Translations under genes and position numbers: made by a program
Notes under the pieces: generated by a model
Told to the model about the DNA's origin: nothing
Databases searched by the model: none
The model's input: only the letters and a program-made list of their open reading frames with translations
From: DASUNP01 sp963728545
GTDB lineage: Bacteria; Acidobacteriota; Blastocatellia; UBA7656
NCBI GenBank assembly: GCA_963728545.1
Contig: CAVSKO010000003.1
Location: 434,001-498,000, forward strand
Length of the DNA: 64,000 nucleotides
Direction of reading: 5' to 3'
Part shown: in pieces, positions 25,014-33,130 of the stretch
Position numbering within the stretch: position 1 is the first letter of the stretch
Layout: the number at the start of each line of letters is the position of its first letter

Positions 25014-26777
25014 ATGAGATTTATCAACTTTTTGACGGCCAAGTTTTTACCAACACTGATCGCTACGACAATAATCATTGCCTTGTTTGCATACCAGACA
25101 ACTGCATTGCCGGCTCGAACAACACAAGAGATCAATCCTCTCATTGCTTTCGATAATTCTGCTAATGAAGATGCTTTCATACTGTACGAGACAGATCGAG
25201 GAATAGAATGCCGAGGTGCTACACCTACGGAAGCCAAAATGTTCTCACATCGAGAAGGTAGCATCGAATTGCATAGGATTTCGCCCGTTCACCCGGACGC
25301 GGCGGGTTCCAGGAGCGCAGGGTTACAAATTGTACTGCGCTCGACACAACAGTTGGATAAATTTCCTGGAGCCAGGTCTGCTTTTCTGAGGTCTGCCGCT
25401 ATATGGGAAGATAGTATTCAAACGCCTATAACGATTGTGATAGACGTTGATTATGGCCCTACTCTTTTTGGCGCTCCCTGGCCACGAGGGTCAATAGGAG
25501 GATCAAGCGCACAAGAACTCACCCGCGACACCTACTCAACCGTGCGGATGCACTTAATTGCCCATGCCTCCAGCGAGCAAGAGCGTTCGATTTGTAATTC
25601 TTTGCCTGTAGGTACAATACCTACGGATATTGGCGCTACAACTGCTATGAGAGTGCCTTCTGCAAATGCCCGCGCCCTGGGGTTAATAGATGCGGTTGCT
25701 GATCCGGATGGTCGAGAGCAGAGTCTAGGCAAACCACCCTCAGTTGGATTCAATTCCAGTCAAAAGTTCGACTTCGACCCCAGTGACGGCATAGACCCTG
25801 ACAAAGTAGACTTTGAGGCTGTGGTAGTACATGAAATTGGTCATGTACTAGGGTTCATCTCAAGTGTGGGGGTGCGGGAGTTGGATTCCAAAGCTATTAT
25901 TACACCTACAGTTTGGGATTTGTTTCGGCTTCGTCCCGAAACGCCAGAGGATAGCTTCTCAACTGCGCAACGGATACTTTCTTCTGGAGGTGAGCAACGA
26001 TTCACCGCTGCTGGTCTTAAACTGCCGCTTTCGACAGGTCGCATAAATGGCACCGGAGGAGATGGCTTCCAGGCTTCTCATTGGAAAAATGACAGGCTTA
26101 TCAACAATCGGTATATAGGCGTCATGGAGGTAGAAATTGCGAATGGAAAACGGCAGGTGTTAACCAGCCACGATCTGATAGCAATTGATCTCATGGGTTA
26201 CGAACTGAGACAAGGGATCACTTTGGTCCCTGAGTCCGGTGACCTCGCGGGAGGTTTGCAAGGAGATATGCTCAAGGTCACAGGTCTAGCTACTAACGCA
26301 GGCCAAGATAGATTTCAAGCAGAAGTAAGAGTTCTCGATCAATCTGGCCAAGAAGTGACAGAGTATCCCTGGGTGGTATTCGATCCTCATGGCGTCACAA
26401 TAGCTAATTACGAATTTGAATTCTTCGGCTTGAATCAGCTACGTAGCGCGACACAAGCAAATCTTACTTTAATTGATAGCCTGGGCAATCGGAGCACAAC
26501 CGTAACAACCAGCTTGCTTGGCGGAGATTCTGGAGGGCTGAGATTATTGAGTGTCTCTTTTGATGGAAGCAAAATGAAGATCAAAGCGAAGCGCTTGAAG
26601 GGTCAACTCAGTCTAGAAATTAATGGAGTGCTGATTACCCCGAGTGATATAAATATTTCAGGCAAAAAGGTTCAGATAAACGGTAATGCAAGCGAGTTAA
26701 ACTTGAGCAGCGGGGCAAATCGTATCAGGGTCATAAACGATGGCTTACGGTCCAATATACTGATTTTGAATCTCTGA
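25014..26777 (+). CDS. Secreted zinc metalloprotease-like protein (HEIGH motif)
   Basis: The 587-residue protein has a signal peptide or anchor (FLPTLIATTIIIALFAY, residues 11-27). The zinc-protease motif HEIGHVLGF is at residues 273-281 after 'VDFEAVVV'. The gene resembles the NF038122-type metalloproteases common in environmental bacteria. The C-terminal 90 residues form an Ig/IPT-like domain: 'LSVSFDGSKMKIKAKRLKG', 'INGVLITPSDINISGKKV', 'GANRIRVINDGLRSN'. The third zinc ligand is not obvious. It is likely exported and acts on extracellular protein. ATG 25014 follows AAAGGATTTC. Confidence 0.8.
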   Translation: MRFINFLTAKFLPTLIATTIIIALFAYQTTALPARTTQEINPLIAFDNSANEDAFILYETDRGIECRGATPTEAKMFSHREGSIELHRISPVHPDAAGSRSAGLQIVLRSTQQLDKFPGARSAFLRSAAIWEDSIQTPITIVIDVDYGPTLFGAPWPRGSIGGSSAQELTRDTYSTVRMHLIAHASSEQERSICNSLPVGTIPTDIGATTAMRVPSANARALGLIDAVADPDGREQSLGKPPSVGFNSSQKFDFDPSDGIDPDKVDFEAVVVHEIGHVLGFISSVGVRELDSKAIITPTVWDLFRLRPETPEDSFSTAQRILSSGGEQRFTAAGLKLPLSTGRINGTGGDGFQASHWKNDRLINNRYIGVMEVEIANGKRQVLTSHDLIAIDLMGYELRQGITLVPESGDLAGGLQGDMLKVTGLATNAGQDRFQAEVRVLDQSGQEVTEYPWVVFDPHGVTIANYEFEFFGLNQLRSATQANLTLIDSLGNRSTTVTTSLLGGDSGGLRLLSVSFDGSKMKIKAKRLKGQLSLEINGVLITPSDINISGKKVQINGNASELNLSSGANRIRVINDGLRSNILILNL

Positions 26778-26817
26778 TAACAGGTTGCTCTCTGGAAAGG
26801 GCAAAACGCGGTTGAGC

Positions 26818-26850
26818 ATCTGACAAGCGCATTCAGCGGAGGCCGCGAAA
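26818..26850 (+). repeat. Half attC site, plus orientation
   Basis: ATCTGAC then AAGCGCATTCAGCGGAGGCC, the standard left arm with the extra A. No right half is seen before the next gene. Confidence 0.55.
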
Positions 26851-26870
26851 TGTGAGCATTGGAGGCTGAC

Positions 26871-27992
26871 ATGAACAAGATCACACGACGTGACTTCGTA
26901 CGCGCGACATCAACCGCCGCGTCATTGATAGCTTTTCCGGCATCGAAGGCCATCGCAACCGGCCAGGCCGCCAAGAGCGCGAGCAGCGTCGACCCGATGG
27001 CGCTCGTTAACCCCGAGTTGCGGCCCGCGCTCCAGGCCGCGCTGAAGATATTTCCTCTCCCTAAGATTCAGGGCGAGGTGACCCCCGCTCAACTCGCGGC
27101 CCTGCGTAAGATGAGTCTAGGCGGGAAGCCGCGGCTTCAGCAGCCCCCTGTCGCCGAGCGTATGGCGCCCGGGCGTGCCGGGTCGCCCGACGTACGAGTG
27201 TTTGTCATTAACGCGAAGGCAGGGGAGCGCCGACCCGCCATCCTCCACACGCACGGCGGCGGTTATGTTCTCGGCTCGGCGGCGGGCGATGTCCCTGACC
27301 TCCAGGTGTTGGCGCAGGCGCTGGACTGCGTCATCGTTACAGTCGAATACCGGCTCGCGCCCGAAACCCAGTTTCCCGGATCGCTTGAGGACAACTACGC
27401 GGCGCTGAAGTGGCTGCACGCGAACGCCGAAGCGCTCGGCGCTGACCGATCCCGCATCGCCTTGGCGGGCGAGAGCGCGGGCGGCGGCCACGCGGCCATG
27501 CTTGCCATCGCCGCGCGCGACCGCGGCGAAGTGCCAGTCATGTTCCAATCGCTCGTCTACCCGATGCTGGACGACCGCACCGGCAGCACGCGCAAGCCGC
27601 CGGCGCACGTCGGGGCCTTTCTGTGGACTGCGGAATACAACCGGCTGGGCTGGGGCGCACTCCTCGGCAGGACTCCGGGCGGACAGGATGCTCCGGCCGG
27701 CGCCGTCCCGGCCCGGGTCGAGAACCTCGCCGGGCTCCCGCCGGCGTGGATAGGGGTGGGGTCTATCGACCTCTTCGTAGACGAGGATGTCGAGTACGCC
27801 AGACGCCTGATCGACGCGGGCGTGCCCACTGAGCTTATGGTGGTTCCCGGAGCGTACCACGGTTTCGACGTCATCGTGCCGGGCGCTTCCATCGCCAAGC
27901 AGTTCAAGCTCGCTCGGTACAACGCGCTGGCGCGGTCGTTTGGCGTAAAGCAGCTCGAAGCAGCTCCCGGCCCGCCGGCAGCGAGTCGCTGA
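26871..27992 (+). CDS. Exported alpha/beta-hydrolase, HSL-type esterase
   Basis: The 373-residue protein starts with a twin-arginine signal (MNKITRRDFVRATSTAAS). The hormone-sensitive-lipase type hydrolase domain has the oxyanion motif HGGG (128-131), the nucleophile S202 in GESAGGG, then the acid in 'GSIDLFVDED' and the histidine in AYHGFD. It hydrolyses small carboxyl esters. Its GC content is plainly higher than the flanks, a sign of different origin. A half attC just upstream and a gene fragment just downstream suggest it was inserted here. Confidence 0.9.
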   Translation: MNKITRRDFVRATSTAASLIAFPASKAIATGQAAKSASSVDPMALVNPELRPALQAALKIFPLPKIQGEVTPAQLAALRKMSLGGKPRLQQPPVAERMAPGRAGSPDVRVFVINAKAGERRPAILHTHGGGYVLGSAAGDVPDLQVLAQALDCVIVTVEYRLAPETQFPGSLEDNYAALKWLHANAEALGADRSRIALAGESAGGGHAAMLAIAARDRGEVPVMFQSLVYPMLDDRTGSTRKPPAHVGAFLWTAEYNRLGWGALLGRTPGGQDAPAGAVPARVENLAGLPPAWIGVGSIDLFVDEDVEYARRLIDAGVPTELMVVPGAYHGFDVIVPGASIAKQFKLARYNALARSFGVKQLEAAPGPPAASR

Positions 27993-28016
27993 AGCCGGAA
28001 GGGAGTCAGGAAGTCA

Positions 28017-28187
28017 TTTATTCTGCTGAATGGGGAAAAGCAAAAGAGTCGAAATGACGATCTCAGCCCGGATAGCATTCTGATCGCAAAGAAGGCGGCG
28101 AAAAAAATCAAAGCCGGAAAGACTGTGACACTACAAGTAATGAACTCAGATGGTACCCTGTCTGATGAATTCTCATTTACTCGTTAG
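28017..28187 (+). pseudogene. C-terminal fragment of an Ig/IPT-like secreted protein
   Basis: An open frame of 56 codons without a start reads FILLNGEKQKSRNDDLSP ... AAKKIKAGKTVTLQVMNSDG ... FSFTR and stops at 28187. It resembles the final strands of IPT/TIG-like domains and the tail of the metalloprotease at 25014. The start and main body are missing, so it is a remnant cut by the esterase insertion or a deletion. Confidence 0.55.
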
Positions 28188-28336
28188 CCCTGATTAAGAC
28201 ACCGCTCCTATACACCTCATCCGAGGGTGATGTAATCATCCGGCGGCGGTTCAGGTTGGCAGGGAGTCTGCCTCCAAAGCCAATAGAGCAAAGGTGACAT
28301 CTCTACTTTGCGTTGACAGTATTTCTTACTCCTGAA

Positions 28337-28432
28337 GACGCCGATGGATTCGCATCAGCGGGGCCGCGAGCGGTATTTGATGAATACATACGAAGTGAGC
28401 TTCGCGGCCTCCGTTGCAGGCGCTTGATAGAT
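28337..28432 (-). repeat. attC-like site with damaged cores
   Basis: Arms GCATCAGCGGGGCCGCGAG and CTTCGCGGCCTCCGTTGC pair well, with the extra T on the right. The outer cores read GCCGATG and GATAGAT instead of RYYYAAC/GTTRRRY, so it is probably inactive. It belongs to the DUF922 cassette. Confidence 0.7.
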
Positions 28433-28438
28433 GGCTCT

Positions 28439-29107
28439 TCATTGCAATTTAGCACCCTGGCTCGCACCATGCTTAGTCTCTTTATCATAAAGTGTTTCCT
28501 TCCGGCGATATTCCTCTAGTATCCCTTGTCCGGCACTATTTACTACCTCACTCAATTCTTCGCATGATGCAAAGGATCCTAACACCTTCAACCTCCGTAT
28601 TATCTCAACTCCAGCTTCAATGGCTATGTCTTTGTGGCCATCCTCATGCGCCTGTAATGCCCTTAGATACACGTCCCATTTATTTACAAGCTCTCCAGCA
28701 ACATCTGAGGAAGCTTCCCACTTAGGAAGAGTGAGCTTTACTTCTACCTTTACTTCGATTGAGCCAATACCATAAGTATCGTCCAAGCTTTGACAGTTAT
28801 GCGACCATCTAACATGCCAATCGGTGTATCCATTATAATGGCGACCAGATTGATCCACAGGTCCAAGTTTCTGCATTTGAGATCGAAGCTCATCTACTGT
28901 AGCTCCATTAATCTCGTAATATATTGTTTGCATTGAGACTTCTGGCTTTGTGGAATCCTCCTGTAGTGTTAGAGCAGAGATTGAATTCATAGAATTCGCA
29001 CCTAATAGAAATGCTGCCAGAGTTAAGATAATGGGCCATTGAACCGATTGAGTTCTCGGCTTTGTCAAGAAAGAGTTTTTCTTTATCGTCACGAAGATGT
29101 TTCTCAT
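28439..29107 (-). CDS. DUF922 family putative zinc protease
   Basis: The 222-residue protein has an N-terminal hydrophobic segment (WPIILTLAAFLLGANSM), then a DUF922 domain: 'YYEINGATVDELRSQM', 'GYTDWHVRWSH', and the putative zinc-protease motif HEDGHKDIA. Members are described as predicted secreted zinc-dependent proteases. The gene sits 6 bases from its attC and shares its orientation. An export function is probable, the substrate unknown. Confidence 0.82.
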   Translation of the reverse strand: MRNIFVTIKKNSFLTKPRTQSVQWPIILTLAAFLLGANSMNSISALTLQEDSTKPEVSMQTIYYEINGATVDELRSQMQKLGPVDQSGRHYNGYTDWHVRWSHNCQSLDDTYGIGSIEVKVEVKLTLPKWEASSDVAGELVNKWDVYLRALQAHEDGHKDIAIEAGVEIIRRLKVLGSFASCEELSEVVNSAGQGILEEYRRKETLYDKETKHGASQGAKLQ

Positions 29108-29150
29108 TGAAATTCCTCCCAGTAATACTGACCTACAAAGCCGTCCAGCC

Positions 29151-29242
29151 GTCTAACGATTCGCATCAGCGGGGCCGCGTGCCGCACTTGTTGTTTCATA
29201 CGAGACTCGCTTCGCGGCCTCCGCTGCATGCGTTTGTTAGAC
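29151..29242 (-). repeat. attC site
   Basis: GTCTAAC (29151-29157) and GTTAGAC (29236-29242) enclose arms GCATCAGCGGGGCCGCG and CGCGGCCTCCGCTGC. The unpaired T on the right arm sets the minus orientation. It ends the DUF4258/YgiT cassette. Confidence 0.9.
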
Positions 29243-29271
29243 CCGTTTTGATGCTTACAGACATCTTTATA

Positions 29272-29511
29272 TTACTCTGAAATATGGCCTACCGGAATCT
29301 CTTCTGTCCTCTCAAAGGGTTTCATGCCTGTCGCTATATCGTGAACTGTATGAAGAATTTCTGCGCTGTAGTATCTGCTTCCGCAAACATCGCAAACCCC
29401 TATTGTGACATCTTCTAGGATTACAAACCCCTTCTTATGCTTGAATGCCTCGCGCTTTACTTCCTTGGGCCGAACTGTTCCTTCGCAGTATTCACATCTG
29501 TAGTTATACAT
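29272..29511 (-). CDS. YgiT/MqsA-type zinc-finger antitoxin-like protein
   Basis: The 79-residue protein begins MYNYRCEYCEG and has a second pair CDVCG, the four-cysteine zinc site of the YgiT/MqsA N-terminal domain, followed by 'YYSAEILHTVHDIA'. The helix-turn-helix domain of full MqsA is absent, as in many short YgiT-type proteins. It follows the DUF4258 gene by 5 bases, a known toxin-antitoxin-like pair, and is presumed to be the antitoxin. Confidence 0.82.
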   Translation of the reverse strand: MYNYRCEYCEGTVRPKEVKREAFKHKKGFVILEDVTIGVCDVCGSRYYSAEILHTVHDIATGMKPFERTEEIPVGHISE

Positions 29512-29516
29512 AGTTT

Positions 29517-29813
29517 CTATTCCTCAGAATTGGTTATCTCATAAACCGCTATTATCAGATAACATCCTGTAGTTGTGAAGCGGCCTACTACCCCGACGGG
29601 AGATTGCTCATCTAAGGCAACTCCCTCTACAACATATTTTGTCCCTCTTGGGTCGCCCCTCTCAATTCGTGTAATTTGTCCACTTAGGACGACATGTTCA
29701 ATGTCAATGATATCAAGGTTATCTTCGGCCATCTCTTCCATTGCATGCACGGTCATATGATACTCTTGGAGCCGAATCTTTTCTCTTATCCGATCTATCG
29801 TTCTTTGCGGCAC
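29517..29813 (-). CDS. DUF4258 toxin-like protein
   Basis: The 98-residue protein has 'IRLQEYHMTVHAMEEMAED' at the N-terminus and 'ERGDPRGTKYVVEGVALD' in the middle, the signature of DUF4258 proteins related to the RelE/ParE-like toxins. The start ATG is 29813. It is upstream of the YgiT-type partner and is presumed to be the toxin (mRNA interferase is inferred, not shown). Confidence 0.82.
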   Translation of the reverse strand: MPQRTIDRIREKIRLQEYHMTVHAMEEMAEDNLDIIDIEHVVLSGQITRIERGDPRGTKYVVEGVALDEQSPVGVVGRFTTTGCYLIIAVYEITNSEE

Positions 29814-29894
29814 GCATTAAATCTACCGGCATAGGCGAGAAGAAAACAAGTCTACAACATGCAATGTGAATTCCGGCGCGTGTGACAAGCAAGG

Positions 29895-29921
29895 GTCTAA
29901 CGCTGCATGCGCTTGTTGGGC
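29895..29921 (-). repeat. Collapsed attC remnant
   Basis: GTCTAAC (29895-29901) and GTTGGGC (29915-29921) lie only 13 bases apart, with TGCATGC left between. The centre of the stem appears to be deleted. It would end the cassette at 29928-31171. Confidence 0.5.
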
Positions 29922-29927
29922 GGCTGC

Positions 29928-30158
29928 TTACGACCTAGCCGTGCCACCACACTTCGGACAGCGAAAGCTTTCTTTTAGCCACTCTCGCGGAGATTCGGCC
30001 CTCGAAAGCATTACACCTACTGTGTGGTAGTTTGCTTCGGCGCACCGCTTACACATGCTGAGTGAGAAGCCACAATTGTTGCAGGTCGCTTTCACGCCGC
30101 CGGAGAGCCGACCTATGATTCCGACGCTTGTTCTGCACTGTACGCAGTTGGCTGTCAT
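29928..30158 (-). CDS. Small zinc-ribbon protein
   Basis: The 76-residue protein has four cysteine pairs: CVQC, CNNC, CKRC and CPKC. Together they should form two zinc ribbons. The spacing and the end 'FRCPKCGGTARS' are typical of small zinc-ribbon proteins without known function. ATG 30158 follows AGGAGG on the minus strand ('TCAGGAGGTATCT'). It is in the same direction as the TIR gene upstream of it and may be co-transcribed. Confidence 0.7.
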   Translation of the reverse strand: MTANCVQCRTSVGIIGRLSGGVKATCNNCGFSLSMCKRCAEANYHTVGVMLSRAESPREWLKESFRCPKCGGTARS

Positions 30159-30186
30159 AGATACCTCCTGATCTTCATTCTCGATC

Positions 30187-31171
30187 TCACTGCTGGAGTT
30201 CTAGAGAAGACACAAGAACATCTACCAGATGTACACTCCCGGCAAATGCCTCGAATGTGCCTCGAAAAAAGAAAATAAACGCAAACTCAAGACCGGATCG
30301 TCCTTTCGGGGATGGAAAGATCACAGAGTATCGCCTGGTCCACATTCCGAAAATTGTCTTACTTGTAATAGCCATATGGCTGTAGTCCGCTAGGAATAAG
30401 AGGTGAAGGCCAACAGGCCGTTCAAACAGACGCCACCAGAATCGCTTCAGATAGAAGTAGTTCGCAAAATCCAATGCGTGTCGGTAATACTGCCTGTCGT
30501 CTCCGGTCAGTGTTCTCCATGCGCGAGGATGGTCAACCTGATCGCCGATAAATAGATTGCCCCATACTCGATTCCCATCCACTAAACGTTCAAATTTAGG
30601 ACCCTCGATGTCTCCTCCACTTGCGGGAAGCAGGCGTAGAAGGTCGATGTCCCAGCCTTTCACATTAAGTGAGTAGCGTTCTCGGCCATCATCAAACATA
30701 CGCCGTGTCTCAGCACCTCTCTCCTTGCCCAGGAGCGGCAACGGCAGATCGCCCCCAATCCGCGAGACGATAAAGTAAATCGCTTCGTCAATTGATGGCG
30801 AGGTGATCGAACGAACATCGTGCAAGCCAAGAATACGTTGCGTGTGGTTGATGCTCAGGCGGGTACTGTATCTCTATTACGCGGCCCTCGCGAGATGAAG
30901 ATTTTACGAAGGTTTCAATTTCATGCCGACAGTATGGTGAGGCAATATATGCATCATTGGTAAAACAAACAAGGAACTCAGAGCAGGCGAGTGCTGTGTC
31001 GATTTCTGCCTGAAAGAGATCATAGTTCTTCAGAAGGATGTGGTACTCGGCAAACCATACCCGCAACCCGAAACTGAGTAGTCGCTCCGCAACGGCTCGG
31101 ACGAAAAGCACGTCTTCGCTCTTATAGCTCAGGAACGCTACATAGTTTTTCAATTGCTTGCCCATAGGCAC
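30187..31171 (-). pseudogene. TIR-domain protein with C-terminal effector or sensor domain, frameshifted
   Basis: The first frame (31171-30788) encodes a TIR domain: 'VAFLSYKSEDVLFVRAVAERL' region (read VAFLSYKSED then VRAVAERL), LRVWFAEYHILL, and 'CRHEIETFV' with the glutamate at the NADase position. Coding continues in another frame from about 30850 to 30187: 'LHDVRSITSPSIDEAIYF' then 'WDIDLLRLLPASGGD' and 'KTIFGMWTRRYSVIFPSP'. Together they make about 328 residues. Bacterial TIR domains often cleave NAD in anti-phage defence; the C-terminal part is not recognised. The break at about 30840-30870 is either a mutation or a sequencing error. Confidence 0.7.
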
Positions 31172-31193
31172 TCCCTCTCATCAAATCGTGGAC

Positions 31194-31285
31194 GCCCAAC
31201 AAGCGCATGCAGCGGAGGCCGCGAAGCGAATTTCACAGGGTTCCACGGATGCGGCTCGCGGGCCGGGTGATGCCGGTCGTTGGGC
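31194..31285 (+). repeat. attC site, plus orientation between minus-strand genes
   Basis: GCCCAAC (31194-31200) and GTTGGGC (31279-31285). The left arm is AAGCGCATGCAGCGGAGGCC, the plus form with the extra base. Both neighbours are minus-strand genes, so it does not match the local gene direction. Confidence 0.82.
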
Positions 31286-31288
31286 GGC

Positions 31289-31624
31289 TCATTGCACCAA
31301 ATATCCACTTAATCTTTGCAATAGCCGCTTATGCCGTTCTTGGGAAATTGAGCCAATTGAACCAACTATTTTGCTGCGCGGGACTACAACCAGAAAACCA
31401 AGCCTGATTAATGATTCTTCTTTTAATCCACTTGAAACAAAGTCCGCATCGCTCGGAAAAACTAATTCGTCAAAATTCTTCGCGGCCTGCCGTAGCTGCG
31501 TACTCACACCGCAAATAAGTACATCTCTAAAGGGCGGCATCTCACGCAAGATGATCGCAGGGCGGTTCTTAATTATCCCATCAGCCTGCGGCATTGGAAC
31601 AATGACCAAATCACCTTCCTTCAT
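31289..31624 (-). CDS. MazF/PemK-family mRNA interferase toxin
   Basis: The 111-residue protein shows the family layout: GDLVIVPMPQADG, the catalytic arginine region KNRPAIIL, and 'ICGVSTQL' for the S/T position. MazF-type toxins cleave mRNA at short sequences. Its ATG overlaps the end of the upstream antitoxin gene by 14 bases. The stop lies four bases after an attC core, showing tight cassette packing. Confidence 0.87.
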   Translation of the reverse strand: MKEGDLVIVPMPQADGIIKNRPAIILREMPPFRDVLICGVSTQLRQAAKNFDELVFPSDADFVSSGLKEESLIRLGFLVVVPRSKIVGSIGSISQERHKRLLQRLSGYLVQ

Positions 31625-31850
31625 ATTCTGGGTTCGCCTCTTTGATTAATTCCAATGGATACTCCGGCTCATCATCGCTGTACGCCCGTGCTAAACTTTC
31701 TAGCGAAAGCCGCGCCCAGTCCTCGCGCTCTTCATCAGAAGCTTTCGGCAATACGGTAATAAGTAGCTCCGTATTTGGTTCAAGTTCAAATGGCTCATCT
31801 AGCAAAATCTGGTTGCCGTCAAAATGGGCGCGTAAAGTTCTGGTTTCCAT
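31611..31850 (-). CDS. Antitoxin of the MazF-type pair
   Basis: A 79-residue protein begins METRTLRAHFDGNQILLDEP, an AbrB-like or 'DUF104'-type strand pattern, then an acidic region 'ASDEEREDWARLSLESLARAY' (read in two parts) likely to wrap the toxin. It precedes and overlaps mazF, the usual order antitoxin then toxin, which ensures coupling. Confidence 0.8.
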   Translation of the reverse strand: METRTLRAHFDGNQILLDEPFELEPNTELLITVLPKASDEEREDWARLSLESLARAYSDDEPEYPLELIKEANPEYEGR

Positions 31851-31918
31851 AACATCAATCTCCGGTAAAGATTTTACTAGCCTTCTTTTCTTTACTCAAA
31901 TACGCAGGGGTAAGAGAC

Positions 31919-32010
31919 GACCAACGCTGCGCATCAGCGGGGCCGCGAGCCCCACTGATTGATTGATGCGAAATTCGCTTCGCGGCCTCCGTTGCATGCT
32001 TTTGTTAGAT
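31919..32010 (-). repeat. attC site
   Basis: GACCAAC (31919-31925) and GTTAGAT (32004-32010). Arms GCATCAGCGGGGCCGCG and CGCGGCCTCCGTTGC with the extra T on the right, minus orientation. Confidence 0.82.
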
Positions 32011-32197
32011 GCCGGTCTTTGAAGGATAAGGAGTCTCGGAGATACTCGGAGACAAAATGAGTTTTCTGATCCATAGGTAGCTCATCTTTCCAGGGCATCT
32101 AAAGCGCCTCCTTTCAGAGGCCAATCTTGCCCTAAAAGTGTTACCCATGTCTCCCTACTGATTTGTCACCTATGTCCCCAGACTATACCGGGACGGG
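32011..32197. other. Non-coding segment with IS-end-like direct repeats
   Basis: GTTACCCATGTCTCCC (from about 32139) and GTCACCTATGTCCCC (from about 32165) are imperfect direct repeats, similar to the repeated ends of IS21/IS481-type elements. No transposase is present. The motif TGTCCCCAGAC-ATACC near 32175 also occurs at about 24613. Confidence 0.4.
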
Positions 32198-32290
32198 GTC
32201 TAACAAGCGCGTGCACCGGAGCGCGGCAAGCCAGTTTTATATAGTTCATTCAGTATTGTGTGCCGCGCCCTGTGACGCGTGTCGTTAGAC
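32198..32290 (+). repeat. attC site
   Basis: GTCTAAC (32198-32204) and GTTAGAC (32284-32290). Arms GTGCACCGGAGCGCGGCA and TGTGCCGCGCCCTGTGACGC pair with one mismatch and an extra A on the left, so plus orientation. Confidence 0.88.
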
Positions 32291-32383
32291 GCTCGCAGTC
32301 AAAATGAGTCGGTAGTGATTACAGTCCAGCAGAACCTGCGAAACATTGACTGATATTCTCTAATCACATAGAGTCTCCCTGTT

Positions 32384-32620
32384 ATGCCGACTGTACTGAG
32401 GAATGGACCTTATAGACTCTTTTTCTATGCTGGTGATCGTGATGAACCGCCTCACGTTCACATTGAAAGGGATAAGAATATCGCTAAGTTTTGGTTGGAC
32501 CCTGTCAGGCTGCAAAACAGCGGAGGGTTCAGTAGAACTGGGCTTAACCGTATACAGAAACTGGTTGACGAGAATCGAGAGGATTTGTTAAGGAGTTGGA
32601 ATGAGTACTTTAACAGCTGA
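32384..32620 (+). CDS. DUF4160 protein, toxin-antitoxin-like pair 1
   Basis: The 78-residue protein has the DUF4160 hallmark 'RLFFYAGDRDEPPHVHIER' and KFWLDPVRL. These small proteins are found with DUF2442 partners in toxin-antitoxin-like pairs. The next gene overlaps it by 20 bases. A related pair lies at 35299-35758. Which partner is toxic has not been shown. Confidence 0.85.
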   Translation: MPTVLRNGPYRLFFYAGDRDEPPHVHIERDKNIAKFWLDPVRLQNSGGFSRTGLNRIQKLVDENREDLLRSWNEYFNS

Positions 32621-32894
32621 AGTCAAAGCACAAAACATTACAGTCACAGACGACACTCTGGCTGTTGACCTAATTGATGGGCGCACAATTCTAGTGCCGC
32701 TAGTGTGGTATCCGCGCCTATTGCATGGGACTGAAAAGGAAAGAAATAACTGGCGCTTTATAGGAAATAACGAAGGGATTCACTGGCCTGATCTAGATGA
32801 AGATATAAGTATCGAGAACCTGCTAATGGGCAAGCCATCCGGTGAGAGTCAGAATTCTTTTAAGCGATGGTTGGAAGGTCGCGAAAGAATTTGA
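32601..32894 (+). CDS. DUF2442 protein, toxin-antitoxin-like pair 1
   Basis: The 97-residue protein shows 'LAVDLIDGRTILVPLVWYPR' in the centre and 'WPDLDEDISIENLLMGKPS' at the end, typical of DUF2442. It is longer than its homologue at 35516 by a basic tail. The start ATG lies inside the end of the DUF4160 gene, giving coupled translation. Confidence 0.85.
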   Translation: MSTLTAEVKAQNITVTDDTLAVDLIDGRTILVPLVWYPRLLHGTEKERNNWRFIGNNEGIHWPDLDEDISIENLLMGKPSGESQNSFKRWLEGRERI

Positions 32895-32932
32895 GTTGTA
32901 TGTAACGCACAGCAGGTTGTAACGAACTCCGC

Positions 32933-33024
32933 GTCTAACTACTGCATGCAGCGGAGGCCGCGAAGCGAGTCTCGCATCAATGGCGAGTGCGGCACGCGGC
33001 CCCGCTGACGCACGGCCGTTAGGC
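32933..33024 (+). repeat. attC site
   Basis: GTCTAAC (32933-32939) and GTTAGGC (33018-33024). Arms TGCAGCGGAGGCCGCG and CGCGGCCCCGCTGACGC, extra A on the left, plus orientation. It ends the DUF4160/DUF2442 cassette; its GTT marks the start of the TIR-sheath cassette. Confidence 0.9.
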
Positions 33025-33130
33025 TCCTTTGACCTATATTGCCCAGTCAGTGCGAATGTTGTATCGTCCTTGAAATTGAGATATGGGATGAGATAGAAGT
33101 TAACCTGTCTAAGGAGCACAGAACTGGCAT

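Noticed and set aside
27117..27860. 247-codon minus-strand frame
   Set aside because: Antisense shadow in the GC-rich esterase gene.
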